Below, one piece after another: positions 8,489 to 17,030 of a stretch of 64,000 nucleotides of DNA. The position numbers and the translations under genes are program-made. The stretch is from contig NZ_RYFW01000001.1 in assembly GCF_004138335.1 (NCBI RefSeq), positions 2,811,244-2,875,243 of the forward strand, given 5' to 3'. Every line of letters begins with the position of its first letter. Within the stretch, counting starts at the first letter, position 1. Source of the DNA: Peristeroidobacter agariperforans. GTDB lineage: Bacteria; Pseudomonadota; Gammaproteobacteria; Steroidobacterales; Steroidobacteraceae. The notes beneath the pieces are model-generated. The model ran no database searches. It worked only from the letters and a program-made list of their open reading frames with translations, and was not told the DNA's origin.

Positions 8489-9439
8489 TCAGTATTTCCG
8501 CAGGACCAGCCAGTCCGACATCGCGGCGAGCGGCGCGCTCTGCAGGCCGGCGGCATCCAGCCTGGCCAGTGCCGACAGCGCTCGAGTGTGCAGCTCGTGC
8601 ATGCGTTGACGTGACGGTTCGACGCCGGCGACAGAGGGATAGGTTGGTTTGTCGAGCGCGCGATCCGCGCCGGTGGCTTTGCCAATGACGGCGACATCGC
8701 CTTCGACGTCCAGCAGATCGTCCTGAATCTGAAATGCCAGGCCGATGGCGCGAGCATATTCATCCAAGGCGCGCGTGATGTTTTCGGGGAGCTGTGGAGC
8801 GCAAGCCGCGCCCATCATCACGCAGGCATGGATCAGCGCGCCGGTTTTGCGGACGTGCATTTCCTCGACTTCGGCCAGCGAGAGCTTGCGACCGATCGCG
8901 GCTAGATCGAGCGCCTGTCCGCCCGCCATGCCACCGGTGCCGCTGGCGATTGCGAGCAAGCGAACCAGCTTCAGTCGCACGCTGGGATCGGCCGGCAAGC
9001 CGGGACCCTCGGCGAGCAACTCGAACGCCAGACATTGCAGCGAGTCGCCCACCAGGATCGCCGTCGCTTCATCGAACTGTTTGTGACATGTCGGTCGCCC
9101 GCGGCGCAGGTCGTCGTTGTCCATGGCGGGCAGGTCGTCATGGACCAGCGAATAGGCATGGATCAATTCGACCGCACACGCAGCGCCGTCGAGTATCGAT
9201 TCGGGAACGCCGATTGCCGCGCCGGTCGCATAGACGAGCGCCGGGCGCACGCGTTTGCCGCCGCCGAGCACGCTGTAGCGGATCGCTGCGTGCAGACGGT
9301 TCGGTTGAACATCGACCGCCGGCAGCCGGGCCGACAGTTCACGCTCGATGCGGGCCTGCCATTGTTGGAGCTGAGCGGCGAAATCGGGGTGCCGGCCCGC
9401 GGTGGGCGAGGGCTGGATTGCGCTGGATTGGACCGCCAT
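8489..9439 (-). CDS. ispA: Farnesyl/geranyl diphosphate synthase (short-chain polyprenyl synthase)
   Basis: 316 residues. It condenses DMAPP/GPP with IPP to farnesyl diphosphate. Motifs: GGGKRVRPALVY, the first aspartate-rich motif LVHDDLPAMDNDDLRRGRPT, KTGALI, and the second motif FQIQDDLLDVEGD. Start at 9439 (MAVQSS) leaves 4 bp to the xseB stop; longer in-frame starts would run into xseB. Co-translated with xseB and followed by dxs. Confidence 0.97.
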   Translation of the reverse strand: MAVQSSAIQPSPTAGRHPDFAAQLQQWQARIERELSARLPAVDVQPNRLHAAIRYSVLGGGKRVRPALVYATGAAIGVPESILDGAACAVELIHAYSLVHDDLPAMDNDDLRRGRPTCHKQFDEATAILVGDSLQCLAFELLAEGPGLPADPSVRLKLVRLLAIASGTGGMAGGQALDLAAIGRKLSLAEVEEMHVRKTGALIHACVMMGAACAPQLPENITRALDEYARAIGLAFQIQDDLLDVEGDVAVIGKATGADRALDKPTYPSVAGVEPSRQRMHELHTRALSALARLDAAGLQSAPLAAMSDWLVLRKY

Positions 9440-9443
9440 GCGG

Positions 9444-9743
9444 TTAACGCTCGTCGTCCGTGTCCGTATCGAACGGGGCTGCCGCGAACTCGCCCTCGGC
9501 GCCGCTGCGTCGAAGGAGAATCTCCACTTTCTGCTCGGCCTGCTTGAGAGCACTCTGGCACGAGCGCGTCAGTTGTACGCCGCGCTCGAAGTGACGCAGC
9601 GAGTCATCCAGCGACAGATCGCCGTGCTCGAGCTTGTCGACGATGGCTTCGAGCTCGGCAAGCGAGCGTTCGAAGTCGGCGGTAGGCTCGACGGCGGTTT
9701 CGGCGGGAGTGGTTTTGCTGGTCACGATGGGCGTGGGCGTCAT
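9444..9743 (-). CDS. xseB: Exodeoxyribonuclease VII small subunit
   Basis: 99 residues. The core [43 protein letters not shown] is the XseB helical hairpin that binds the large nuclease subunit XseA. The N-terminal 22 and C-terminal 20 residues are extra, low-complexity and acidic at the end (DTDTDDER). First gene of the xseB-ispA-dxs unit. Confidence 0.95.
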   Translation of the reverse strand: MTPTPIVTSKTTPAETAVEPTADFERSLAELEAIVDKLEHGDLSLDDSLRHFERGVQLTRSCQSALKQAEQKVEILLRRSGAEGEFAAAPFDTDTDDER

Positions 9744-9799
9744 TGGCGGCGCGGCAAGCTTATAGCTTCTTGGTCGGCTGCGACAGTTGCTCCCGACCG

Positions 9800-9825
9800 T
9801 GCTCGCGGCGTTGACTCCGCGAGCA
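9800..9825. other. 9-bp stem-loop in the xseB/rubrerythrin divergent region
   Basis: TGCTCGCGG (9800-9808) and CCGCGAGCA (9817-9825) are perfect complements around an 8-base loop. It sits between two divergent genes and lacks a U-tract, so a regulatory or supercoiling role is as likely as termination. Confidence 0.45.
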
Positions 9826-9837
9826 GCCAGGACTAGA

Positions 9838-9866
9838 TTGACATTGATTAGACTATGTCTAATGGA
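9838..9866 (+). promoter_or_regulatory. Promoter with 17-bp palindromic operator upstream of rubrerythrin
   Basis: TTGACA (9838-9843) is a perfect -35; TAATGG at 9860-9865 is a possible -10 at 16 bp. Between and over them lies ATTAGACTATGTCTAAT (9847-9863), a perfect 7-3-7 inverted repeat. A repressor bound there would block the polymerase. The TTAGA-N-TCTAA shape is reminiscent of Fur-family Irr/PerR boxes, which fits a peroxide/iron-stress unit, but the regulator is not in the window. Confidence 0.65.
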
Positions 9867-9961
9867 GCTTGTTCAGTGACCCTCGTTGAAGACGCAGGTC
9901 AGAACCCTACCGACAACGAGTTTCGCCACTTCCTACCCGCCGGCAATTGAGGTGAGCTGCA

Positions 9962-10378
9962 ATGAAGAGTCTGAAAGGTACGAGCACCGAAAAGAATCTG
10001 AAGGACGCGTTTGCGGGCGAATCCCAGGCAAACCGTCGCTATCTTTATTTCGCAGCCAAGGCGGACGTCGAAGGCTTCAACGATGTTGCCGCGGTATTCC
10101 GCTCGACTGCCGAAGGTGAGACCGGCCATGCGCACGGCCACCTGGAATATCTCGAGGCGGTGGGCGATCCGGCCACGGGCCTGCCGATCGGGCCGACTGG
10201 TGCGAATCTGAAGGCGGCAATCGCCGGCGAGACGCACGAGTACACCGACATGTACCCGGGCATGGCCAAGCAGGCCCGCGACGAAGGCTTCGAGGAAATC
10301 GCCGACTGGTTCGAGACGCTGGCCAAGGCCGAGCGCTCGCACGCCAATCGCTTCCAGAAGGCGCTCGACACGCTGTAG
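9962..10378 (+). CDS. Rubrerythrin-type diiron protein without rubredoxin domain
   Basis: 138 residues. A four-helix ferritin-like protein likely to reduce hydrogen peroxide or otherwise act in oxidative stress. The diiron ligands are visible as [25 protein letters not shown] and AERSHANRF (two ExxH-type pairs). The CxxC rubredoxin tail of classical rubrerythrin is absent, so electrons must come from another protein; the Fe-S protein encoded next is an obvious candidate. A good AGGTGA ribosome site lies 6 bp before the ATG. Confidence 0.92.
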   Translation: MKSLKGTSTEKNLKDAFAGESQANRRYLYFAAKADVEGFNDVAAVFRSTAEGETGHAHGHLEYLEAVGDPATGLPIGPTGANLKAAIAGETHEYTDMYPGMAKQARDEGFEEIADWFETLAKAERSHANRFQKALDTL

Positions 10379-10411
10379 TCGCCCGAGCGCGAGTGCGGTT
10401 GATTCAATAAA

Positions 10412-10449
10412 GCCGGCCGGCAGGGAGAACTCTGCCGGCCGTTGGCTTT
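10412..10449 (+). terminator. GC-rich hairpin after rubrerythrin
   Basis: GCCGGCCGGCAG and CTGCCGGCC form a strong stem (about 10412-10440) around GGAGAACT, followed by GTTGGCTTTA. The U-tract is short, so it may only attenuate read-through into the Fe-S gene. Confidence 0.6.
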
Positions 10450-10514
10450 ACGGATCATTCATTTCACGCGTTTCATTTGCTTCACTCAGTCCCAGCCAGT
10501 CGCCAGGTAACTGC

Positions 10515-11897
10515 GTGTCCGAACCAAAAAACACAACGGCCGCCCGCGAAGGCAGCCTCGAAGCGCCGACGCGCCATCCGATCGCCTGGAAGGATCCTGA
10601 GTTCGGCAACGAGGCCTCGCTGTTCAAAGAACTGGAGCGCGTCTTCGATATCTGCCACGGCTGTCGGCGCTGCTTCAGCCTGTGCAATTCGTTTCCCACC
10701 TTGTTCGACGCGGTCGATGAGTCTTCGACCGGTGAAGTCGATGGCGTCGACAAGAAGGTCTATTGGGACGTGGTCGACCATTGTTACCTGTGCGACATGT
10801 GCTACATGACCAAGTGTCCGTACGTGCCGCCGCACCCCTGGAACGTCGACTTCCCGCACTTGATGCTCAGAGCCAAGGCATTCAAGTTCAACAATGCGCC
10901 TGAAGGCTCCAAGCCAATCACGGCGCGCGACAAGATTCTGAGCTCGACCGATCTGGTCGGCAGCATCGCCGGCATTCCGGTGGTGGCCGAGGCGGTCAAC
11001 GCCATCAACAAGACCGAATTCGGTCGCAAGATGCTGGATAAGACGCTCGGCGTGCATCCGAAGGCGCCGGTGCCGGAATATCACAGCAACACCTATCGCA
11101 AACGCCACGCGGCGAATGAACATCCGACGTTCGACCCGAAGCCGGCCGGTGACACCCGCGGCAAAGTGGTGTTGTTTGCTACCTGTTACGGCAATCGCAA
11201 CGAGCCGCAGCTCGGCGAAGATCTGACCGCAATCTTCGAGCACAACGGCATCCCGGTCCGGCTCGCCGGCCGCGAGAAATGTTGTGGCATGCCGAAGCTC
11301 GAGCTGGGCGATCTGAAAGCCATAGAACAGCTGAAGAACGAGAACATTCCGGAACTGGCGAAATTGGTGGACCAGGGCTGGGACATCGTCACGCCCGTGC
11401 CTTCCTGCACGCTGATGTTCAAGCAGGAGCTGCCGCTGATGTTTCCGGATGATCCGGAAGTCATCAAAGTGCGCGACGCGATGTTCGATCCCTTCGAATA
11501 TCTGTGGGCCCGCTACCGAGAGAACCTGCTGAGCACCGACTTCCCGCACAAGCTCGGCAAGATCAGTTATCACGTGCCGTGTCACTTGCGCGTGCAGAAT
11601 CTCGGGTTGAAGACGCGCGATGTGCTCATGCTGGTGCCAGAGACGCAGGTCGAGGCGATCGAGCGCTGCTCGGGGCACAACGGCACGTACGGGGTGAAAA
11701 AGGAATATCGCGACGTGTCGATGAAGATCGGCAAGCCGGTGATCCGGCGCGTCAGCGACTCGGGCGCCGACTATTACTCCAGCGACTGTCCGATGGCCGG
11801 CCACCAGATCGAGTCCGGTCTCCCCGGCGCAGACGCGGGCACGGCCACGCCGCCAGTACATCCCCTCACTCTGTTGCGGAGGGCCTATGGGATCTGA
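10515..11897 (+). CDS. Heterodisulfide-reductase-like Fe-S oxidoreductase (GlpC/HdrD type)
   Basis: 460 residues. Two ferredoxin-type cluster motifs near the N-terminus, CHGCRRCFSLCNSFP (about 47-61) and CYLCDMCYMTKCPYVPPHP (about 90-108), should bind 4Fe-4S clusters. Two CCG-domain-like regions follow: CYGNRNEP...EKCCGMP and PCHLRVQN...CSGHNGTYG with a last cysteine in SSDCPMAGH. No membrane segment. Start is GTG at 10515. It lies between rubrerythrin and a DUF3501 gene, a three-gene set found in many proteobacteria; electron delivery to the rubrerythrin is a reasonable inference. It overlaps the next gene by 11 bp. Confidence 0.9.
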   Translation: MSEPKNTTAAREGSLEAPTRHPIAWKDPEFGNEASLFKELERVFDICHGCRRCFSLCNSFPTLFDAVDESSTGEVDGVDKKVYWDVVDHCYLCDMCYMTKCPYVPPHPWNVDFPHLMLRAKAFKFNNAPEGSKPITARDKILSSTDLVGSIAGIPVVAEAVNAINKTEFGRKMLDKTLGVHPKAPVPEYHSNTYRKRHAANEHPTFDPKPAGDTRGKVVLFATCYGNRNEPQLGEDLTAIFEHNGIPVRLAGREKCCGMPKLELGDLKAIEQLKNENIPELAKLVDQGWDIVTPVPSCTLMFKQELPLMFPDDPEVIKVRDAMFDPFEYLWARYRENLLSTDFPHKLGKISYHVPCHLRVQNLGLKTRDVLMLVPETQVEAIERCSGHNGTYGVKKEYRDVSMKIGKPVIRRVSDSGADYYSSDCPMAGHQIESGLPGADAGTATPPVHPLTLLRRAYGI

Positions 11898-12489
11898 TTC
11901 CGTGCAGCGCGGCCGCTTGAGCCGCGCCGATTTGATGAGCCTCGAACAGTACTCGACGGCAAGGAAGGATTTTCGCGACCGCGTGCTCGATCACAAGCGC
12001 AATCGGTTGATTGCCATCGGGCCGAATGTGACTTGGGCGTTCGAGGACCGGCTCACCATTCAGTATCAAGTGCAGGAGATGCTGCGCGTCGAGCGCATCT
12101 TCGAGGCGGCTGGCATTCAGGATGAGCTGGATGCTTACAACCCGCTGATCCCGGATGGCTCGAACTGGAAGGTGACGTTTCTGATCGAGTTTCCGGATCC
12201 GGAAGAGCGCAAGCAGCGGCTCGCCGTAATGAAGGGGATTGAGGATCGGTGCTGGGTTCAGGTCGAGGGCCTGGATCGCTCATTTGCGATCGCGGATGAA
12301 GACCTCGAGCGCGAGAACGACGAGAAGACCTCGTCGGTCCACTTCCTCCGGTTCGAGCTGAGTGCGGAGATGGCTTCCAAAGTTAAGTCCGGCTCTCCAG
12401 TCAAAGTCGGCATCGATCATCCGCAGTACACCTTTGAAGTTCAGCTAAGTTCGGCTCAGCGCGATTCGCTGGCTCGGGACCTGGCTTAA
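11887..12489 (+). CDS. DUF3501 family protein
   Basis: 200 residues of unknown function. The sequence LSRADLMSLEQY, RNRLIAIGPNVTWAFEDRLTIQYQVQEMLRVERIFE and LNPLIPDGSNWK-like YNPLIPDGSNWKVTFLIEF mark the DUF3501 family, which travels with rubrerythrin and the HdrD-like Fe-S protein. It has no cysteine cluster motif. Starts inside the preceding gene, so translation is coupled. Confidence 0.9.
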   Translation: MGSDSVQRGRLSRADLMSLEQYSTARKDFRDRVLDHKRNRLIAIGPNVTWAFEDRLTIQYQVQEMLRVERIFEAAGIQDELDAYNPLIPDGSNWKVTFLIEFPDPEERKQRLAVMKGIEDRCWVQVEGLDRSFAIADEDLERENDEKTSSVHFLRFELSAEMASKVKSGSPVKVGIDHPQYTFEVQLSSAQRDSLARDLA

Positions 12490-12535
12490 CTCGAGAGTCA
12501 CGCGCGAATGTGCAGCTGACGTTTGCGGCGACGAC

Positions 12536-12673
12536 GGGAGCGACCTACCTCCTTCCGGCAGCTTTTCGGACACAGGGACGGGCCCGAAACAGCAGGGCTC
12601 ATCATGGACGTGACGCGAGGAGCGCGCTGCGCTCCGGCGGGCGCCTGGTGCCGGAAGGAGGTAGGTCGCTCCC
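12536..12673. mobile_element. 138-bp element with perfect 25-bp terminal inverted repeats (MITE-like)
   Basis: The 337-bp gap between the DUF3501 gene and parE (12490-12826) holds no credible gene. Within it, 12536-12560 and 12649-12673 are perfect reverse complements over 25 bp, enclosing 88 bp. There is no room for a transposase. GGCGACG occurs just outside both ends, but two bases off on the left, so a target duplication is not proven. Could also be a long regulatory hairpin; a MITE-type element is my preference. Confidence 0.65.
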
Positions 12674-12688
12674 GGCGACGCGGACCAC
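12672..12688 (+). repeat. 17-bp repeat core shared with 48976-48992
   Basis: CCGGCGACGCGGACCAC here is identical to the reverse complement of 48976-48992, with weaker similarity on both sides (GGT.GGT upstream, CCTCC downstream). It overlaps the right end of the inverted-repeat element. Suggests a dispersed intergenic repeat family. Confidence 0.6.
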
Positions 12689-12753
12689 TGGGCCCTCCGA
12701 TGGGGCGAAGCACCGTCGCACCCCGCCGACCCTGAAGAAAAACGCTGGGTGGA

Positions 12754-12780
12754 TGTACAGCCGACCCTGCGTGCTATGAT
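12754..12780 (+). promoter_or_regulatory. Candidate parE promoter
   Basis: TATGAT (12775-12780) is a good -10; TGTACA (12754-12759) is a possible -35 but the spacer is only 15 bp. It lies 46 bp before the parE ATG. Confidence 0.4.
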
Positions 12781-12826
12781 CCGCCGCCTCCAATTTCCGC
12801 CCCTAACGAAATCAGCTCGTTACCCG

Positions 12827-14716
12827 ATGGCACAATCGTATAACGCGTCCGACATTGAAGTTCTCAGCGGTCTCGACCCCGTACGCCGGCGTCCCGGCAT
12901 GTACACGGACACGAGTCGCCCCAACCATCTCGCCCATGAAGTCATCGACAACTCCGTCGATGAAGCCATGTCCGGCCATGCCAAGCGCATCGACGTCAAG
13001 GTGTACAAGGATGGCTCGCTGGAGGTCGCCGACGACGGTCGCGGCATGCCGGTCGACATCCATCCGAAGGAGAAGGTCAGCGGCGTCGAGCTGATCCTGA
13101 CCAAGCTGCACGCGGGCGGTAAGTTCAACGACCAGAACTACAAGTTCGCCGGCGGCTTGCACGGCGTCGGCGTGTCGGTCGTGAACGCGCTCTCCAAGAA
13201 GCTGGAGACGTGGGTCAAGCGCGGCGGCAAGGAGTACCACATCGGTTTCGCCTCCGGTAAGGCGACCTCCAAGCTCAAAGTCGTCGGCGATGTCGGCGGT
13301 CGCAACACGGGCACGCGCGTGCGCTTCTGGCCGGACGCCAGCTATTTCGACTCCGCGGTGTTCTCGGTTCCGAAACTGAAGCACGTGCTCAAGGCCAAGG
13401 CGGTGTTGTGTCCCGGCCTGCACGTCACGCTGGAAGTCGAAGGCGGCGAGAAGGAAGAGTGGCAGTACTCAGGCGGCCTGAAGGAGTACCTGACCGAATC
13501 GCTCGGCCAGGGCGAGTGGCTGCCGCAGGAATTGTTCGTCGGCAGCATCGAGGGCGAGAAGGAAGCCGTCGAATGGGCGTTGGGCTGGCGCGTCGATGAA
13601 GGCACGCGCATCGAAGAAAGCTACGTCAACCTCATTCCGACCGAGCAGGGCGGCACGCACGTCAACGGCCTGCGCGTCGGCCTCACCGACGCCATCCGCG
13701 AGTTCTGCGAGTTCCGCAACCTGCTGCCCAAGGGCTTGAAGCTGGCGCCCGAAGACGTCTGGGACGGCGTCACTTACGTGCTGTCGATGAAGATGAAAGA
13801 GGCGCAGTTCGCCGGCCAGACCAAGGAGCGTCTGTCCTCACGCGAGGCGGCCGCATTCGTGTCCGGCATCGTCAAGGATCAGTTCGGCCATTGGCTGAAC
13901 CAGCATCCGGAATCGGGCGAGAAGATTGCACAGCTGGCAATCCAGAGTGCCCAGACTCGCTTGAAAGCTTCCAAGGCCGTCGCGCGTAAGCGCGTGACCT
14001 CCGGGCCGGCGTTGCCGGGCAAGCTCGCGGACTGTTCTTCGGAGCAGCCCGAGCGCGGCGAATTGTTTCTGGTCGAAGGTGATTCCGCAGGCGGCTCGGC
14101 CAAGCAGGCGCGCGATCGCGAGTTCCAGGCTGTCATGCCCTTGCGCGGCAAAATCCTGAACACCTGGGAAGTCGATGCCAGCGACGTGCTTTCGTCTCAG
14201 GAAGTGCACCACATCGCCATCGCGCTGGGCGTCGATCCGGGTTCGGACAAGCTCGACGGCCTGCGCTATCACAAGGTTTGCATCCTCGCGGACGCCGACT
14301 CCGACGGTCAGCACATCGCCACGCTGCTGTGCGCGCTGTTCCTGCGTCACTTCCGCCCGCTGGTGCTGGCGGGGCACGTGTACGTCGCGATGCCGCCGTT
14401 GTATCGCATCGACCTGGGCAAACAGGTGTACTACGCGCTCGACGACGCCGAGCGTCAGGGCGTGATCGATCGGCTCGCGGCCGAGCATCCGCGCGGCAAG
14501 CCGACGGTGACTCGATTCAAAGGTCTCGGTGAAATGAGCGCTCTGCAGTTGCGCGAAACAACGATGGCGCCGGAAACGCGCCGGCTGGTGCAGCTCACCG
14601 TCGATGCCAAGGACGAGGCCGACTCGACGATGGACATGCTGCTGGCGAAAAAGCGCGCAAGCGACCGCCGCGAATGGCTGGAGACGAAGGGCAACCTTGC
14701 CGAAGTCGTGCCCTGA
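12827..14716 (+). CDS. parE: DNA topoisomerase IV subunit B
   Basis: 629 residues. ParE is the ATPase subunit that with ParC decatenates daughter chromosomes. Features: GHKL ATP site HEVIDNSVDEAMSGHA, DDGRGMPVDIHP, GLHGVGVSVVNALS; transducer YVNLIPTEQGGTHVNGLR; TOPRIM LVEGDSAGGSAKQARDR, PLRGKILN and DADSDGQHIATLL. The short length and the LLCALFLRHFRPLV segment indicate ParE rather than GyrB. ATG at 12827 gives MAQSYNASDIEVLSGLDPVRRRPGMY, the usual start. ParC follows after 43 bp. Confidence 0.96.
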   Translation: MAQSYNASDIEVLSGLDPVRRRPGMYTDTSRPNHLAHEVIDNSVDEAMSGHAKRIDVKVYKDGSLEVADDGRGMPVDIHPKEKVSGVELILTKLHAGGKFNDQNYKFAGGLHGVGVSVVNALSKKLETWVKRGGKEYHIGFASGKATSKLKVVGDVGGRNTGTRVRFWPDASYFDSAVFSVPKLKHVLKAKAVLCPGLHVTLEVEGGEKEEWQYSGGLKEYLTESLGQGEWLPQELFVGSIEGEKEAVEWALGWRVDEGTRIEESYVNLIPTEQGGTHVNGLRVGLTDAIREFCEFRNLLPKGLKLAPEDVWDGVTYVLSMKMKEAQFAGQTKERLSSREAAAFVSGIVKDQFGHWLNQHPESGEKIAQLAIQSAQTRLKASKAVARKRVTSGPALPGKLADCSSEQPERGELFLVEGDSAGGSAKQARDREFQAVMPLRGKILNTWEVDASDVLSSQEVHHIAIALGVDPGSDKLDGLRYHKVCILADADSDGQHIATLLCALFLRHFRPLVLAGHVYVAMPPLYRIDLGKQVYYALDDAERQGVIDRLAAEHPRGKPTVTRFKGLGEMSALQLRETTMAPETRRLVQLTVDAKDEADSTMDMLLAKKRASDRREWLETKGNLAEVVP

Positions 14717-14759
14717 TCCGCGCGCTTGCCCGTCATTCAATAAAACATAGTTTGGACAT

Positions 14760-17003
14760 ATGCCCACGCAACCTCCTTTGAACTTCGAAGGCGTCGAGCG
14801 CCAGCCGCTCCGCACGTTCACCGAGAAGGCGTATCTCGACTATTCGATGTACGTCATTCTCGACCGCGCATTGCCCCACATCGGCGACGGCTTGAAGCCG
14901 GTGCAGCGTCGCATCGTTTACGTCATGAGCGAGCAGGGCTCGTGGCAGGCCGCGAAACACAAGAAAGCGGCGCGTGCGATCGGCGACGTGATCGGCAAGT
15001 ACCACCCTCATGGCGACTCTGCCTGCTATGAGGCGATGGTGCTGATGGCGCAACCCTTCTCCTACCGCTATCCCTTGGTGGATGGACAGGGCAACTTCGG
15101 CTCCTCCGACGATCCGAAGTCGTTCGCCGCCTATCGGTACACCGAAGCGCGCCTGACCCGATATTCCGAGCTGCTGCTGTCCGAGCTGGGACAGGGCACG
15201 GTCGAGTGGGTCCCGAATTTCGACGGCACGATGGAAGAGCCGCGATTGTTGCCCGCGCGCGTGCCGAACATCTTGTTGAATGGCGCGACCGGCATCGCGG
15301 TCGGCATGGCCACCGACATTCCGCCGCACAACCTGCGCGAAGTCGTGAATGCCTGCATCAAGTTGCTCGAAGATCCGGACACGCCGCTGCGCGAGCTGAT
15401 GAAGGATGTGAAGGGCCCGGACTTTCCGACCGGCGCCGAGATCATTTCGCCCAAAGCCGATCTGAAACAAATCTACGAGACTGGCAACGGCACATTCCGC
15501 GCGCGTGCGACTTATGAGCTGGAAGATGGCGAGATCGTCATCACCGAGCTGCCCTACCAGGTCTCGGGCTCGAAGATCCAGGAGCAGGTCGCGGCGCAGA
15601 TCACCGCCAAGAAGCTGCCGATGGTCGAGAACATTCGCGACGAGTCCGACCATGAGCACCCGACGCGCATCGTGATCGTGCCGAAGTCGAACCGGGTGGA
15701 CCTGGTGCAGGTGATGAATCACCTGTTCGCGACCACCGATCTCGAGCGCACCTATCGCGTCAACCTGAACATCATCGGCCTCGACGGCAAGCCGCGGGTG
15801 ATGGGGTTGAAGGATCTGCTCGAGGAATGGCTCAAGTACCGCATCGACACCGTCACGCGCCGCTTGCAGTGGCGCCTGGAGAAGGTGAAGTCGCGCCTGC
15901 ATATCTTGGAAGGCTTGCTGGTCGCGTTTCTGAATCTCGACGAAGTGATCCGCATCATTCGTCGCGAGGACGAGCCGAAGCCGGTCTTGATGAAGCGCTT
16001 CAAGATCACCGAGATCCAGGCCGATGCGATTCTCGACACGCGTCTGCGCCACCTCGCCAAGCTGGAAGAAATGAAGATCCGCGGCGAGCAGGACGAATTG
16101 GCGGCGGAGCAGGACCGGCTCGATAAGCTGCTCGGCAGCAAGGCCAAGCTGAAGAAGCTGGTGCGCGACGAGTTGGAAGCAGCCGCGAAGGAATTCGGCG
16201 ACGACCGTCGCACCAAGATCGTCGAGCGCGCGGCCGCCGTTGCGATCGACGAGACCGAGCTGGTGACGACCGAGCCGACGACGGTGATCCTGTCCGAGCG
16301 TGGCTGGGTGCGCGCCGCGAAGGGCCACGAAATCGATCCGACGTCGATTTCGTACAAGACCGGCGACGCGTTCCTCGCCGCTGCGAGGGGCAAGAACACG
16401 CAGCAGGCAGTGTTCCTGGATAGCACCGGCCGCACGTACACGTTGATCGCGCATTCGTTACCGTCGGCGCGTGGTAACGGCGAGCCGTTGTCCGGCCGGC
16501 TCGATCCGCCGGAAGGTGCGACGTTCTCGGGCGTGCTCATCGGCGAAGCGGAAGAGAAGTGCGTGCTGGCTTCGGACGCGGGTTATGGCTTCGTCGTGAA
16601 TCTCGGCGAGCTGCACTCTCGTAACAAAGCCGGCAAGGCGGTGCTCAAGGTGCCCGATGGCAGCAAGGCGCTCGCGCCGGCGCTCGTGCCAGCCGATGAA
16701 AAAGCGTTGATTTGCGCGACCAGCAGCGAAGGCAAGATGCTGGTGTTCCCGGTGAAGGATCTGCCCGAGCTGCCGAAGGGCAAGGGCAACAAGATCTTCG
16801 GTGTTTCCGGCAAGGGCGACGAGACCATGACCGCCATCGCGGTCATCACCTCGACGCAGAACCTGGTGGTCTATTCCGGCGAGCGCAAGATGACCATCAA
16901 GTACGCCGACCTCAAGGAATACAAGGGCGAGCGTGCTCAGCGCGGCGCGGTGTTGCCGCGCGGCTGGAGAAAGGTGGATAAGCTGGACGTCGAGCCAGCG
17001 TAG
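14760..17003 (+). CDS. parC: DNA topoisomerase IV subunit A
   Basis: 747 residues. The breakage-reunion subunit: catalytic tyrosine Y127 in [10 protein letters not shown]. The quinolone-resistance region reads [14 protein letters not shown] with S87 and E91, the susceptible-type residues corresponding to E. coli S80 and E84. Winged-helix and tower region follow, then a C-terminal beta-pinwheel with degenerate repeats ([51 protein letters not shown]). Paired with parE. Its stop faces the lipoprotein gene across 27 bp. Confidence 0.97.
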   Translation: MPTQPPLNFEGVERQPLRTFTEKAYLDYSMYVILDRALPHIGDGLKPVQRRIVYVMSEQGSWQAAKHKKAARAIGDVIGKYHPHGDSACYEAMVLMAQPFSYRYPLVDGQGNFGSSDDPKSFAAYRYTEARLTRYSELLLSELGQGTVEWVPNFDGTMEEPRLLPARVPNILLNGATGIAVGMATDIPPHNLREVVNACIKLLEDPDTPLRELMKDVKGPDFPTGAEIISPKADLKQIYETGNGTFRARATYELEDGEIVITELPYQVSGSKIQEQVAAQITAKKLPMVENIRDESDHEHPTRIVIVPKSNRVDLVQVMNHLFATTDLERTYRVNLNIIGLDGKPRVMGLKDLLEEWLKYRIDTVTRRLQWRLEKVKSRLHILEGLLVAFLNLDEVIRIIRREDEPKPVLMKRFKITEIQADAILDTRLRHLAKLEEMKIRGEQDELAAEQDRLDKLLGSKAKLKKLVRDELEAAAKEFGDDRRTKIVERAAAVAIDETELVTTEPTTVILSERGWVRAAKGHEIDPTSISYKTGDAFLAAARGKNTQQAVFLDSTGRTYTLIAHSLPSARGNGEPLSGRLDPPEGATFSGVLIGEAEEKCVLASDAGYGFVVNLGELHSRNKAGKAVLKVPDGSKALAPALVPADEKALICATSSEGKMLVFPVKDLPELPKGKGNKIFGVSGKGDETMTAIAVITSTQNLVVYSGERKMTIKYADLKEYKGERAQRGAVLPRGWRKVDKLDVEPA

Positions 17004-17030
17004 GATCGACGACTTCCAGCGCCGCTTGCG

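Noticed and set aside
12490-12826. Small genes in the gap before parE
   Set aside because: Open frames there run through the inverted repeat, are Arg-rich and have no ribosome sites.
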